Translations under genes and position numbers: made by a program | From: Luidia sarsii | Lineage: Eukaryota; Echinodermata; Asteroidea; Paxillosida; Luidiidae | NCBI GenBank assembly: GCA_949987565.1 | Contig: OX465119.1 | Coordinates: forward strand, 10,826,441-10,890,440 | Length of the DNA stretch: 64,000 nucleotides | Reading direction: 5' to 3' | Shown: positions 1-13,264 of the stretch, in pieces | How positions within the stretch are numbered: position 1 is the stretch's first letter | Layout of the letters: each line of letters opens with the position of its first letter | Notes under the pieces: generated by a model | What the model saw: the letters and a program-made list of their open reading frames with translations, nothing else | Databases searched by the model: none | Told to the model about the DNA's origin: nothing

Positions 1-1754
1 TAAAGGCATGAAGGCCATCCTCAACAGGTCTGGCTGGCCAATGGGAATAAAATATTCAACAAAATACCGTAGGCAAAATAGCCAACACCTATTGGGTGTA
101 TCATTCTTCCTCCATATGGACTGTCAGCAAGTAGTGTTCCATTCCATGGGCAAAATTTCTGGAGTCAATTTCAAATTCTATCCAGGAATCCACTCAGAGT
201 CATGATTCGTATCCATTTGGATTGGCGGGAGTAACATGGAATTTGTGAATACATATTTAATGATGGTCACGTGTATAGTAGTGCTGTGCATAATTGATGG
301 ATTGGTTGTCAAGAGGAAGGTTTTTCATTTTAAGTGGTCCACCATTTTTTCAATGGGCTCTTATTTTCCACAGAGTTGCTCATCATTTCCCCCCTCATCA
401 TTATAATAATAATAGTCTAGCCCCTGAAAGAATAACATGAGCATAGACATGAATCAAATCTCTGTATCTGAATTTAGACTTACAACGTAGTACTTAAAAT
501 TAAATTCTGGTGGTTGGAAAAAATTAGTAAGAAATGTGTAAGAAAAGAAAAACTGGTTAATGACCAAACTGCAAATCTAAAAAATGAAGAGAAGAGAACT
601 TAAGGTTTCAGTCATAGCAGGAGGTTTCTCAACGGTAAAATGCATGTACATGTACATGTATACGTACATGTACATGTACTGTACATGCTCGTGTACACTG
701 TGTGTACATGTAAGTGGGTTGGAGTAAATGGTGCAACTGAACATGTAGCATACATGTACGTTTATGTACAGTACCGGTACACAGCTCAGTGGGCCTCGGC
801 GCTTGGTGCAAATTGTAATATTACCATCATGCATTTCTAATTAATCCCGGTGCATGATCTAATCATTTGCTACAATAAATATGCAATGGGGCATGGACGA
901 CTCAATTTCACTTTAATTCATTTCTAATCTATTTAACAGATTTGTTCAGGAAAATGCTTATTGATTTTGTGTTACTTTTTGATGTCTTCTTAGGAAGGTG
1001 AATTGATTTTTTAATGGAAAACTTTGCAACAGGTACAGTACATGTACATACATTTTTTATGTAAAATGCATGTACTGTACATGTAGTACTACTGTACATG
1101 TTCACGGTACTAGTAAATTTACATTGTACTGTACATGTTTGTAGCATGTAGTGTAAATAATGTACGATGTATGAACAGCACGGCAGAACAGATTAGCAAA
1201 ATGAAAATACTAAGGCCCGAGCAACAATATACTGTACAGTACAATGTACATTAATTATTTAATTTATCCCCCTACACACATGTACAGTAGGACTACATGT
1301 AGATGTTCACAATGTATGTATGTCAATATTGTCAAACAAAAAAAGGAATATCCCCGGTACATGAAAAACTGACTGTGAAATTTTAAACAATTTTGACAAT
1401 TGAGTTACATGTATGTTTGCCAACGAATATCAATTTGATTTGTATGCGTGGGAACAAGCAGGTCTAACTGGAAACAGGGCCACAAATCAAATTGTTGCAC
1501 ATGTGACCATGGAGGAGTCTTCTTATTCCTCCATGATGTGACACAGGGCTTGCTTGCAGGGTACAATACCGGTACGTGTACATTATCATAATGGGGAAGG
1601 ATGTACATGTAAATGGTCAAATGATGAACATTGACATTCAATAGGTGAGGAGGAGTGTGGGGAAATTATCCAAGTAGGGTAATACATCATGTAGTGTACG
1701 GTTATGCCAATGAGCACTCTGATACATGTACATGTACAATGTACATGTTGAATA
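1..1754. other. Intergenic or intronic DNA, no gene seen
   Basis: AT-rich, with scattered TACATG/TGTACA. Open frames here are short and repeat-driven. Confidence 0.6.
640..790. repeat. TACATG/TGTACA hexamer cluster
   Basis: Runs of TACATGTACATGTATACG and palindromic TGTACA. Short open frames across it code Met-Tyr/Val-His repeats and are not genes. Confidence 0.8.
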
Positions 1755-2055
1755 AGTATGGGTACGGGTACGGGTATGTATGGGTATGTATGGGTATGGG
1801 TAGGGGTATGTACATGTATGGGTATGGGTAAGGGTAGAGGTACATGTAGGGGGAGAGGTAAATGTACATGTAGGGGTAGGAGGATGGGTACGAGTACGAG
1901 TACGGGTACATGTAAGGGTATGGTTACATGTATAGGGTATGGGTAGGGGTATGGGTAAGGCTACGGGTACCACCAGGGATACGGGTAGGGGTAGGGGTAG
2001 GGGACTATGGGTAGGGGTAGGGGTACAGGTATGGGTATGGGTACGGGTATGGTAT
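1755..2055 (+). repeat. Telomere-like G-rich hexamer tract
   Basis: About 300 bases of GGGTAC, GGGTAT, GGGTAG and TAGGGG units mixed with TACATG, with G confined to the plus strand. It could form G-quadruplexes. It is not the exact TTAGGG telomere repeat. Confidence 0.8.
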
Positions 2056-3349
2056 CCTTCAGTGTCTTTGATGCCAATGAGAATTCCACTGAGAGCTGAA
2101 AATTTCCATGTTTTAGGTGAGATTTCTTTCGTTCCTTCTTTTCCAACAAAATATTTTAGTTAGGAAAACTGATTCTGAACACTAGCACAGAAAATTGGAT
2201 TGGAATTAAATTGGAAATTTGAAGCCAGGTCTCCTGAGCTATCCAGCCCCTACATGTACCCCCGGTACGTGGAAGCCTCCTCAAATAGTCAACTACTGTA
2301 CATGTGTATCGTTATTGGGATAGAGGTGCAGGAATGGATCATGTAAAGTTACTTACATGTAGTTACAGTACATACTTGAGCTACATGTAGTGGTGAGTAT
2401 AAAGAATGATCTCCATTGACCAACCAATCAATTATTAACTGCCAGTTTTATTATTTCGCGGCAAGGGGAAATTAAATTCTACAAGGTTAGAGTCTCAGAG
2501 ATACAGCGTGTATTAAAGGGGGAAAGAAAAAAATGAGAGATGAGGAAAGAGCCTTTGGAGTTGCATTGAGGTAGGGACTACCGACTACATACCTAGTACC
2601 GGCCATGGGTGACAAGACAATGACCATTCTTGCCTTTTGTGAGTACCTGGTAGTTGTCATGACCACACCACTCCCACAAACCTTAAATTTATAATGGTGC
2701 TGTCGAGGTAAATTGCCTTCGATTTTACCACACGTAACAAAACCATTCATGGAACTGCAGCACACCTCCATCAAGGGCTTGGCAACCCGCAAACTAATTC
2801 TAAGAGAAGTGGGTTTCTAAATGTAGCCCTCACTTACTGTAAGGCCAAGAACAAAGACATCAAGGCCACAGTCAATGCACAGGTAAAGAGCAGTGGAGCC
2901 AAAGCAAATTGGAAATAATTAATAGTTAGGCTATACGAATGATGCAGGCCTGGTATGATGGATGGCATAATGCAGCCTGACATGGTGGGCCGCCAAACGA
3001 TATTGGCATCAATTAATTAGTGGGGGTTGACCTGGGAGTGCTTTCAGACTTTCCTAGGCTACTGTCAGGGAAAATGGGAGCGATTTCGCTCGGGAAAACC
3101 AACAACAGGAGCGACAGTGATCCCCCACACAAAAAAACCGGCAAGACTCAACTTTCTACGCATATCATCCTTCATCTGCCCTTCCCCTCACCCTTCAAAT
3201 TTAATGAAAGGCAAGTCTTTATTGTGCCTTGCAATGCATTAATAAAATGCTTTCAATCAACAGAGCAAAAACTCGATGTTTCTCATCCGTGTCCTATTCA
3301 CTCTCTTCCCCTTTCCTTCGTGTACATGTATCTGTTTTGTCCTTGTCAC
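2056..3349. other. No gene seen
   Basis: Unique-looking DNA with occasional TACATG. The longest frames lack splice context or recognisable domains. Confidence 0.55.
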
Positions 3350-3410
3350 TCTGCCTTTGAGAAAGGTCCTGCTAGGATCGAAACGTCAGGCCCACTAAAT
3401 TTGGAGAATT
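3350..3410 (+). repeat. Short dispersed repeat, stem-loop/GAAACGTC family (head)
   Basis: Reference copy of the window's commonest repeat: CTGCCTTTGAGAAAGG, TCCTGCTAGGATCGAAACGT, CAGGCCCACTAAATTT. GGTCCT and AGGATC pair as a 6-bp stem around GCT, directly followed by GAAACGTC. Full copies continue about 60 bases into a tail ending GTCAGTAAGCAGTTTGCAAC. Confidence 0.85.
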
Positions 3411-3424
3411 CAATACTTGCCGCA

Positions 3425-3655
3425 AAAGCTTAGGCTTCGGCTCCGGCTTCGTCTCTGTTATCCAAAAGCTGAAAACACAGGTTGGAGTTCTTTGCTGAAG
3501 TTGAAGCTTTGGATTGTTTTTCAAAATGCAGTACATGTATAACATTCAAAAACGAAGCCAAAAGTCTCCCGTTGTCATGCCTTATACATTAAAATGGATG
3601 GCAGCCATGGAGACAAAGCGGGAGCCTGAGCCTAAGCCGGGTTTTGGAAAAGGGC
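3425..3655. mobile_element. Inverted-repeat element, copy 1 (left end truncated)
   Basis: It opens GCTTAGGCTTCGGCTCCGGC and closes GCCTGAGCCTAAGCCGGGTT TTGGAAAAGGGC, a terminal inverted repeat. The internal part (GTTGGAGTTCTTTGCTGAAG) matches the copy at 57342. Confidence 0.75.
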
Positions 3656-4028
3656 ATTGGCAACGGAGCCACTGCTTTATTTGATCCCTGGCCCCAGGTC
3701 GACGGCTAATATCAAACCATGGCCTCCCTGGTGCCCCGCCTCTTACCTCGTCTGAAAAGGCATTTTCTATCTGCTAATGAGTTTTCACCGGTGCTCTTCT
3801 GGCTCCTGCTCAACCTCCTTACATCCCTGAGGACACCCAGGATGTCTGTGTGGTGCTGCTGCAGTGGTCCGCTGTCAACAGGGACCTCAAACACTGAAGC
3901 AAGAAGGAGAAGAAAGAGAACACAAAAAGATGTTAGTCCAGCACAATTCTGACCAGGGATTCAACAGATTGTCCAGTACACTGATCCAGTAGGCCACGCC
4001 CATCATAGCAAAAATAACAAACACAAAA

Positions 4029-4133
4029 AGAAAGGTCCTGCTAGGATAGAAACGTCAGGCCCACTAAATTTTAAGATTTACATTTTGGTAATTTTAGTCA
4101 GTAAGCAGTTTGCAACATTTTTGTATATCACCT
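4029..4133 (+). repeat. Dispersed stem-loop repeat, full tail
   Basis: Head with ATAGAAACGTC (one change), then a complete tail through CAGTTTGCAACATTTTTGTA. Confidence 0.85.
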
Positions 4134-5214
4134 TAAAACACAAAAATGGGTATAAAACTCCAATAGCTGCATCCCCTCCGTGCAATCCCTCGAGATGCAG
4201 TGGCCAGGAGTACAGGTTAATAGTTAATAATGTGGGGATTTTTGGCATCTGAATGAGGGGTAAAGTGTAGATAACAGAAGAGTCCAATCAGAAGATCATC
4301 AGGTATCCGTCCATTCATGTACATGTACATACAGTTGTACACCACACGTTGTACATACGCAATACTCCTTTGCGAAGTTGTGAATGGTATGGGGGGGGGG
4401 GAAGTCAATGATGTATGGGTAGAGAGTATTTCATAATACATGTACCGGTACATGTATTATGTATAAATAAATAAGGTACATGTATTAAACATTTACATTG
4501 CATGTAGGCATTTTCAATCACGACCTAGCAATACATGTAGGTCTATGAGCAAAAAAGATACGCTCTGAACAAAATTATTTGAAAGTTGGTCAAAACAAAA
4601 TCCCCCAAAAACATTTTCACCTGTCCTTATGAATATGATACATGTACATGTAGATTGAGTAAAAGTGTTCATTTTAATACAATTTGGTCAATAAGGTTAA
4701 CGACAGAATTGTAATTTGTTTCATAATTGTTTATGCAGCTGTTCAAAACTACAGTACATGTATTTCACCACCTTATGAGAACAATGACGAAAATTGACAA
4801 TAATTATGTACAATTTGTGATGTTACATGTGCATGATCACTTAAATATCCTAATCTAATTGTGTCTGTACAGTGCACACCGGTTCAGAAAATGCTCTATG
4901 CTGAAGTTATACATGTCCATATTACACGTGTACGGATGTGACCATGCCCATATGATCCATTCCAAACCTTGAAGGTGAATAGTACACATCTACACGTATA
5001 AGGCAGATCATTTCAGAAGGTCTCACGCACAGGATGGCAGTGCAGTGCTAATGAATCCACTATTCAATTATACACAAATTGTAACTCCCCATTAGTACAA
5101 ATTAGTGAAATTACGTGCATCATTTTACATACTGTACGTGTAGTTTTAGCCACAGGGTGTGCGTAGGAGTTTCTGTGCATGCAACATTGCAACTCTTTTT
5201 GCATTTCACTACAT

Positions 5215-5380
5215 ACCAGTACACGTACATGTACATGTACAGGTAATGTACATGTACAATGTACATACATACATGTACCTGTACATGTACATTTATGTAC
5301 CTGTACATGTACATGTATAGTACGTACAGGTGTGTAGTCGTACACGTACATGTACATGTACACATGTACTACACGTAGTT
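5215..5380. repeat. TACATG/TGTACA hexamer cluster
   Basis: Dense GTACATGTACATGTAC runs broken by TACCTG and TACGTG. Confidence 0.8.
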
Positions 5381-7363
5381 AACACATCCTGGCTACGAAA
5401 CTGCTTGCTGCATGTACAGCTCATTTGCAGTTTCTACACCATGCTGTCTTCATAGTTCTGATGTTGAGCAGAGCACACACAGTCTAAAATTCTCAGTTAC
5501 ATGTACAAACATGTACGTGTATATCAGCACTACTCACAGGCTCACAGCCACACCCACTGTCAAAAAGAGATAATACATGTACAGTACATGGTGTCATTGC
5601 AAGCAATCTACATTAGTTACAGGACTGTCACACTTAAAATGTGATGCCAGTCCCTCCCACCATTCTTGTCCAATGTCTCCTGACAGTTCAGCTCTTGCCA
5701 GGAGCGGAACAGGCTTCAGCACGATTCTTAATTGGTGCCCCGCTCGGTCGGTCCCATTCATAAAATACCTGAGCATTGGTACAGCACTGAAAGAGGATTC
5801 CTGGGACTTTTTTCTCCTGGACCGAGGAGCGAGGATAATGTTCCTTCATTAATGATTTAGCGATGCACGGCTGCAGCAAATACATGTACATGAAGGCGTA
5901 TTGTAATCAGATGCTGAGACAACGTGTCTCTGATCACGGCCTACTGCATCAGAGGCCCACTCGGATATATATGACAAGGAAGAGGAGAAAGGGGAGGAGG
6001 GGAAGGGAATGACTAGGGGCAACAAGCTCTGACTTTCCCCTTGAGAAGTCTGGCCGACTGACAGCCAGTCTGCCACCAACCTTCGATGCGACAATTCCCG
6101 TATTGCCCCTTAGCGGCGAAAATTCCTCAAATAATATTATGCAGGTCAAGCTGCCAGGAGAAAAGCTGTCACTGGACAATACGTCATCCTGATACGACTG
6201 CCAGAGATAAAATAGTGGAGTAAAATTGCCAGGTATCCAGGCCCGAGTAACTCGAGGCTTAAGTTATTAGTCCCATGATTTCTTCTTCCACAAACTTCCT
6301 TCAAAATTACCTCGTCCGAGATGTCTCTACAGTTAATGGAATTAGCCTTGGGGGAATCAAGTCCAGACAGCGGGACTTCTAGTGAATAATTTGGCAGAAA
6401 ACATCAAAAAACAATGCACTGAGCATTGGCGAGACAATTTATCCCAACAGGCAATACAATCACTCATCTCCATCCCAGAAAGTGGCACAAGGAAAGGGGT
6501 TTAGGGAATTTCTACCGATTTCTGTCATCAATAAAATTAATGAGACGGCGCCATCTCACCTACATGTATTATGTTTCTACAGTTATGTAAAGAATCCTCC
6601 TGCTTCTAATGCATTGGTAAGTGGGTAACCAACATCAGTAACCAACTGTAAATGACACCCGGTGCACGCCTGCCAATTTCAACCTGTCTGCTTTTTTATA
6701 GACCATTTTTTACAAAGGCATTTTTTTTTAAACTGTAATTTGTCACGTTTCCCTGTTCGTGCTCAGGCAATTGGGCCACATTATGCTGCATTCTGAATAC
6801 CGTATAGACAGCTTGCCACATGGCACTGAACATCACCATAACACAAGAAGTAGTGTTTAGAGACTCAAGAAATTGAGACTGCCTGTAATTTTTTCCCAAC
6901 TACTAGTACTAGCCAGCCAGGGCCAGTTGGAAATAATGTACAGGTAGCCTTTAACTGGCTCCAGACAATTTCAGCTGTCCTTTGGCCACAGGGTCACTAA
7001 GCACTATATTCCAACCTTGCTCTGAGCAAATACAGATAGAATACTGACATACATGTACTGTACATTTGATGTATGGCACACTGCAGTCAGTAGGCCTAGA
7101 GAGTAAACTATAGATAAAGACTTTTATAGGCACCTTACTCCTTGAGGAAATGTGCTATGCTAGATAAACAAAGACACTGGAATTATTATATTCTTTTAGG
7201 AATTTCTTTTATCAAATTTAATGTCTGCATGAAGGCTCTTGTGAGGAGTATGCACAAAGTCCTCAAGGGAAGTGCTGTATATGGGTCTATTTCACTAAAC
7301 TCATGGTACATTTTTGCATGTACATGTAACTTACGATTAATTGCAAGACGATGAGCGATCCCC

Positions 7364-8056
7364 AGAAAACATAATGGCCTATTACAATTTACAATGGGTT
7401 ATCCATTGTAATAATGACATGATAAATAAAGAAATGACCAGAAATATTGAAGAAAATCATTTTTCCTTTCAAAATAAGTTACTGTACATGTACATGTAGT
7501 AATCTGATACAGACATTTACGTACATGTACATGTATGCATTTACACATACAGTACATGTACAACTGTACATGATGTACAACTGTACATGATGTACAACGT
7601 ACACGGAATGTACAGGTGTATGTGCCATACCAATCATAAAAAACACCTGGTGGTTTGTGAATTATTGGAGGACAGTATAATTCAAACTGCGCAATACACA
7701 ACCACAAGAAAACATAATGGCCTATTACAATTTACAATGGGTTATCCATTGTAATAATGACATGATAAATAAAGAAATGACCAGAAATATTGAAGACAAT
7801 CATTTTTCCTTTCAAAATAAGTTACTGTACATGTACATGTACATGTAGTAATCTGATACAGACATTTAGGTACATGTACATGTATGCATTTACACATACA
7901 GTACATGTACAACTGTACATGATGTACAACTGTACATGATGTACAACGTACACGGAATGTACAGGTGTATGTGCCATACCAATCATAAAAAACACCTGGT
8001 GGTTTGTGAATTATTGGAGGACAGTATAATTCAAACTGCGCAATACACAACCACAA
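7364..8056. repeat. Tandem duplication, 343 + 349 bp
   Basis: Copy 1 (7364-7706) and copy 2 (7707-8056) both start AGAAAACATAATGGCC and end ACACAACCACAAG. They are nearly identical. Copy 2 is longer by one TACATG hexamer in its internal cluster, so the duplication is recent. Confidence 0.9.
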
Positions 8057-8232
8057 GACGGTAAAGCAGTGCATTCACATGTTAATCACCCATTCCTAAA
8101 GCCAGAATAATAACGGACAATCACAATTCATATTTCCTTTCGGAAGCTCCCTTTTATACTTTTTCTAAGGAGCAATGCTGGAAAAATTGCAATCTCAGCG
8201 TTACCATGGTTTTTGTTAACTAAACCTCAGTC

Positions 8233-8289
8233 TCTGCCTTTGAGAAAGGTCCTGCTAGGATCGAAACGTCAGGCCCACTAAATTTTAAG
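8233..8289 (+). repeat. Dispersed stem-loop repeat, head only
   Basis: Intact head from CTGCCTTTGAGAAAGG to CCACTAAATTTTAAG; the tail is absent. Confidence 0.85.
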
Positions 8290-8526
8290 TTAAACCTCAG
8301 GACATTACAATGGGGATAGAAGCAATTGCAGAATGACTAGATTCATTGTCTATAAGCAGGTGCAGATGGTGGCCAAATTTTGCCTGCTACAATACATAAA
8401 TAACCCCATTGTGACATAGACCCACTGGGTAGCATCCATGTGTACACAATGTCAGTGTCCCAAGCCATACTCCTTGAAACAGAGATGACCTGCACCATGC
8501 AAACCTTCAAAAATTGTATCTAGAGT

Positions 8527-8641
8527 TATGCAAAAATATTGCAAACTGCTTACTGACTAAACTGACCAAAATTCAAATCCCCTAAAGTGATTCTGCCATT
8601 GAGAAAGGTCCTGCTAGTGCTACATGTAGGATCAAAACACT
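8527..8641. repeat. Dispersed stem-loop repeat, mixed orientation
   Basis: A minus-oriented tail (TTGCAAACTGCTTACTGACT) is followed by a plus-oriented head whose loop has gained GCTACATGTA. Confidence 0.7.
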
Positions 8642-9062
8642 TAAGCTAGATATCTCTTTTACAGATTATGACACTGAGTGCTGGACGAATCCTCCTAAAC
8701 GATGACAGATAACTAGTCACTCTAATCTGACTGATTTGAAATTCATTAGTCTGGGAGATTTCTAGCAGACAGGAATCTGGATTGGCGTGGGAATGTGGAA
8801 GGGAGGCAGCTGATTGGCTCATGCCAGGGGATTGACAACAGCTGGTTCAGTTCTATCGGCTACTGCTGCACTACATGTACATGTAAGTATCTTGCACATG
8901 AGTGGTCCATTGTATTATCACAGGCATTCCTAAATGTTCACTAAAAATTATATGTTAAAGATTTGTGAATGTAAAACACAATTACATATCTACACAATAT
9001 CTTGAAAAGTACTACCCGGGCCGGTACATTGTATTAATGTAAGACTGAAGTGATGTACACAA

Positions 9063-9157
9063 ATGTTGAAAACTGCTTACTGACTAAAATTCACCAATCT
9101 CAAAATTTAGTGGGCCTGGCGGTTCAATCCTAGCAGGACCTTTCTCAAAGGCAGAGT
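9063..9157 (-). repeat. Dispersed stem-loop repeat, minus copy
   Basis: Tail then head in reverse orientation, ending TTTCTCAAAGGCAGAG. The GAAACGTC box reads GAACCGCC. Confidence 0.8.
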
Positions 9158-9384
9158 GTAAGACTGCTGCAAACTCATTGTACATACATGTACATGTAAC
9201 TTACGATCAATCGCAACTCGCAAGATGACGAGCGAAGTACATGTACATAAACCATACGGGGTATCACAACTTGTGATGGGTTTAATATACACCATAAGTT
9301 GAGTTACGATGCATTGTAATCCTTTGTGAAATCCACCCCAGGCCAGTGAACATGTACCGGTAGTGTTTAGTCCATCATTTACAT

Positions 9385-9760
9385 TTACTGTACTGTATGT
9401 ATACAAATGTACATGTACATGTACATGTACATATTGTGTACATGTACAGAACTACATGTTACATGTACATGTGTACATGTACAGAACTACATGTACATGT
9501 ACATGTTACATGTACATGTTACATGTACATGTACATGTTACATGTACATGTTACATGTACATGTACAGTACATACATGTAGTCCATGTACAATACATGAT
9601 TGTACACATACAATGTACATGTATATGTACATGTACATACAGAACTACATACCAGTACATGTACCTTACAATTGTACAGTGCACATGCACATGTACATTG
9701 GACATTGTACATGTACACAGGTACATATACAGTGTGTACATGTACGGTACATTATGCACT
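9385..9760. repeat. Longest TACATG/TGTACA array in the window
   Basis: About 375 bases almost wholly of TACATG, TTACATG and TGTACA units. The overlapping open frames in several registers are repeat artefacts. Confidence 0.9.
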
Positions 9761-11782
9761 GATGAATCACAACCGTGCTGACTCCACGTGCATATGATTA
9801 ACAAGCTTTCATCCGGTGTTGACTTGTGAATGGAAAGGCAATGCCGTCCCTCCATCTTAGGATCTTGTAAAGGATAACCCATCATTGCCATCAATGGCAT
9901 TATTTATTCATCACTTCCTTCAAGGGCATCGCCCCGCCCCCTCCGTCCTGCCCCGCCCACATGTGAACTCTGACCTTGTTTAAATGCAAAAGGGAAGGGA
10001 AATTGAGCATTAGTTATAGCAATCAGGGCAGATTGATACAGTACATGTAGGGCAGGGTTGGTTTTCACAAAGCCTTACAATCCTTACAGTATGATATTAA
10101 TCCACTGTAGTAGCTGTGGGTCATATTACTACTAGTTTAATTGGATACCTTTTGTTTTAACAATTGATCATAAGTTACAAAGAGTACAAATAGTAAAATC
10201 AACCACTGGTCAGTCAATAACAAACAACAATTCATGTACAAACCTTCTATTGTACATTTACTGTGCATGTTGAAATAAAGCTCTAGACTCCAATGTACTG
10301 TACAAGTACTGTACATGTACATGTATGACACAAGTCTTAGAGGTTACGTATCCAAGTCACCCTTCTCTTTCCTCTGACTGTACACTACACATGTACATGT
10401 ATCCATCTTGTGCATTACTTGTCTACAATGTACATGTACTTGCTTTTTTAATGTACACAGTATTTGTACATATTTCATCATGCAGTACAAACAAACAAAT
10501 TGAACACAAATGCCATGGAATAATAAAGTTGCAAACACATACGGTCATACCCATCCTCATTTTCTCTCTAAATATTTGGTTTCCTCGTTTGTTCACACAA
10601 ATCCAAATTTGTCAATCCACTAAGGGACAGTACATGTACATGTACACATAGTCACATACATGTACATGTACACAATGTATGTACACATACAGGTACAAAT
10701 TGTACATGTTGAGAACAACCCCTCATGCAGATGATAATGCATTCAGCTTTTCCATATAGTAATGTTGATGATTGCTCAAGGGACTGTAAACACATTAAGG
10801 CAAGCTTATGCCCAGATCTACAAATTAGTGCCACATAAAATGTGTCTACAGTACAAACTAGTTATTATAACATAGCCTTTGTATACAGCACCTATTGTAC
10901 ACATACAGTACATGTACGTGAATAATGTAAATGTACATGTAGCTTGTCAGTTCTCATGAATGACGGCACGTGAGTGAGTCTATGGCCTATGTACAAGTAC
11001 ATGTGTATATTAATGCTTGTACACTGAAAAGTTATGCTCAAGTGAACATAATGTACTTCCAGGATGCATGGAAGAGTTCAAGACTACATGAACTGTACAT
11101 GTACATGTAAATTATGTAATGCCCTTGATTCAAAGGCATTACATGTTTTATTGTACACATGTACAATTAGCTGACAACTGACATACATGTACATCATATT
11201 ACATGTAATGTTTACACAAATAAGCACCTTGGTATACACGTGTACAGTTGTACATGTACACACCTGTACATGTACTGTATGATACATGTAAGTGTGTACA
11301 TGTACATAACATGAACATCTTTATACATATGATATGGCCACTGTCAAGTGGCCAGCACATACTGTACATTAGGTACATGTATAGTACGCGTGCATGTTTA
11401 TGCACATGTACATGTATGTAGTAATTGTAGTATGCATGTACTTTATCGTTATTGATACAGTTGCCATGGTGATTTTTGATAGAAAGCCTTTACCCACCAA
11501 TTAGCAAGACACTTGCACCACAATCGTAAATTAGTGTTCATGCCCTCAAGAGACTAACGATATATACAATGGCAGGGCATTTGAGAAATTCAATTGCCTC
11601 CCTGCCAAACAGTGTAATGTCCATACCAGTACCATGTACAGTATACGATGTACACTGTACATGTAGGCCCTATAAAATACTAGTATACGCGTGCATTTAC
11701 AATGTACTTCAAATTAAAGTGTTTTACACATGTTTACTGTACCTAATATTCATTTTAATTTTTAATTTTTCATTTTAATTCT

Positions 11783-11826
11783 GTCTACCTTTGAGAAAGG
11801 TCCTGCTAGGATCGAAACGTCAGACA
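11783..11826 (+). repeat. Dispersed stem-loop repeat, head only
   Basis: Short head ending GATCGAAACGTCAG. Confidence 0.8.
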
Positions 11827-12026
11827 TTTTAATTTGTGTTTGCTCCACACTTAAATCTCTCTTTGAATTTTTTTCCTTTGTTCATTCCCCCTCTACTAAT
11901 GTACCTAATCCCTGCCCTGCCCTTCCCATTGATCCCACCCTACCAGCTATCCTCTTTGTCTTTTGTATGTCATTCGTCTCTTAATCGCTCTCCAATTCCT
12001 ATTTGTTTTAGTCCTTGTCATTCTGC

Positions 12027-12130
12027 AATCTGCATTTGATAAAAGGTCATACCAGGATTGAAACGTCAGGCCATCCTAATTCATGAATATTAAAATTGTA
12101 ACATTTTGCTTACTGCATAAATTGGTCAAA
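12027..12130 (+). repeat. Dispersed stem-loop repeat, diverged
   Basis: The head reads TTTGATAAAAGGTC then GGATTGAAACGTCAGGCC, followed by a diverged tail. Confidence 0.65.
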
Positions 12131-12699
12131 GTCCTCTCTCAATCATTTACAATGTATACTATAAGGCCTTGTGCTTTGCTTATTACAGGAAATCAACATT
12201 AGTGTACAGTACATACAATAAAATGTACATGTACAGTACCAGTAACATGATTTCCATCTTGGCAATATAAATTTAATTTGACTTTCCAAAAATGACAAGC
12301 CAAGGGCAAAAACATGACAGTAGAAATGTCAAGATAGTAATTATTCTATTCACTATTCACCTTTGTTTTTTACAGGATATGCCCACCATTATATTGCCTG
12401 CTGTATGTATGCACAGTACAGTAGGCCTATTGTACAGTACATATACCGTAATCATGGAGCTCCATGATATAATGTACTGTGTAGTGTGTAGTGTGTACAG
12501 TGTCTGAACAAGTTCAAATAGCACGCGGTGTGTCACACTCACAGATACTCATCCATCTGGTTGCAAACTATGCTGCAATGATGATACAAACAAACATGTC
12601 CACGTCCTAGGTAGCGCCAACCGATCCTTATCAATTATGAATGACAATGGAGAATCAATGGTTCTTATGGGTTTAATATATGTACAGGGGATACATAAT

Positions 12700-12830
12700 G
12701 CATGTACTGCACTGTACATACTACGTGTACAATGTACATGTACATGTACAGTACATAGCTATTGGCACTGGTCTCCTCACCCATACATGTACATGTACAT
12801 GTACATGTAGTACATTACACTGCAATGCCA
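12700..12830. repeat. TACATG/TGTACA hexamer cluster
   Basis: Two runs of ACATGTACATGTACATGT separated by 40 bases. Confidence 0.75.
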
Positions 12831-13082
12831 ATGAGTCATTCCTGTTGTGCACCTGGACACTACTAAGGTACTTGTACATGTGTACTGTACATCGTATGGA
12901 CATTTTACACAGAACCATGTCGGGAAACTGTTCATGTACATACATGTACATGTACACGTGTATAATGCACAGGTACTACACCTACTGTACAGTACTACAA
13001 ATGTATCCCATAAATGTATCCCACATGTACGTACATGTACATGTAAGTAATGTACTATACAGATTACAGTGTAGTGTACCTT

Positions 13083-13264
13083 AAAATTTAGTGGGCCTGA
13101 CGTTTCAATCCTAGCAGGACCTTTCTCAAAGGCAGGGCCTTTCTCAAAGACACTCTGCCTTTGAGAAAGGTCCTGCTAGGATCGAAACGTCAGGCCCACT
13201 AAATTTTAAGATTTGCATTTTGGTAATTTTAGTCAGTAAGCAGTTTGCAACATTTTTGTATATT
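13083..13264. repeat. Dispersed stem-loop repeat, inverted pair
   Basis: A minus head (13083-13137) is joined to a full plus copy (13147-13264). The pair can fold into one long hairpin. Confidence 0.85.

Larger units (their letters stand above)
3656..7363. other. No gene seen
   Basis: Contains one stem-loop repeat, TACATG clusters and unique DNA. A 77-codon frame at 3719-3952 and others show no domain. Confidence 0.5.
8290..9384. other. No gene seen
   Basis: Two stem-loop repeats and scattered TACATG motifs only. Confidence 0.55.

Noticed and set aside
9363..9781. Several overlapping open frames of 65-124 codons rich in Met, Tyr, Cys, His and Val
   Set aside because: They are translations of the TACATG/TGTACA hexamer, open in many registers on both strands, with no splice context.
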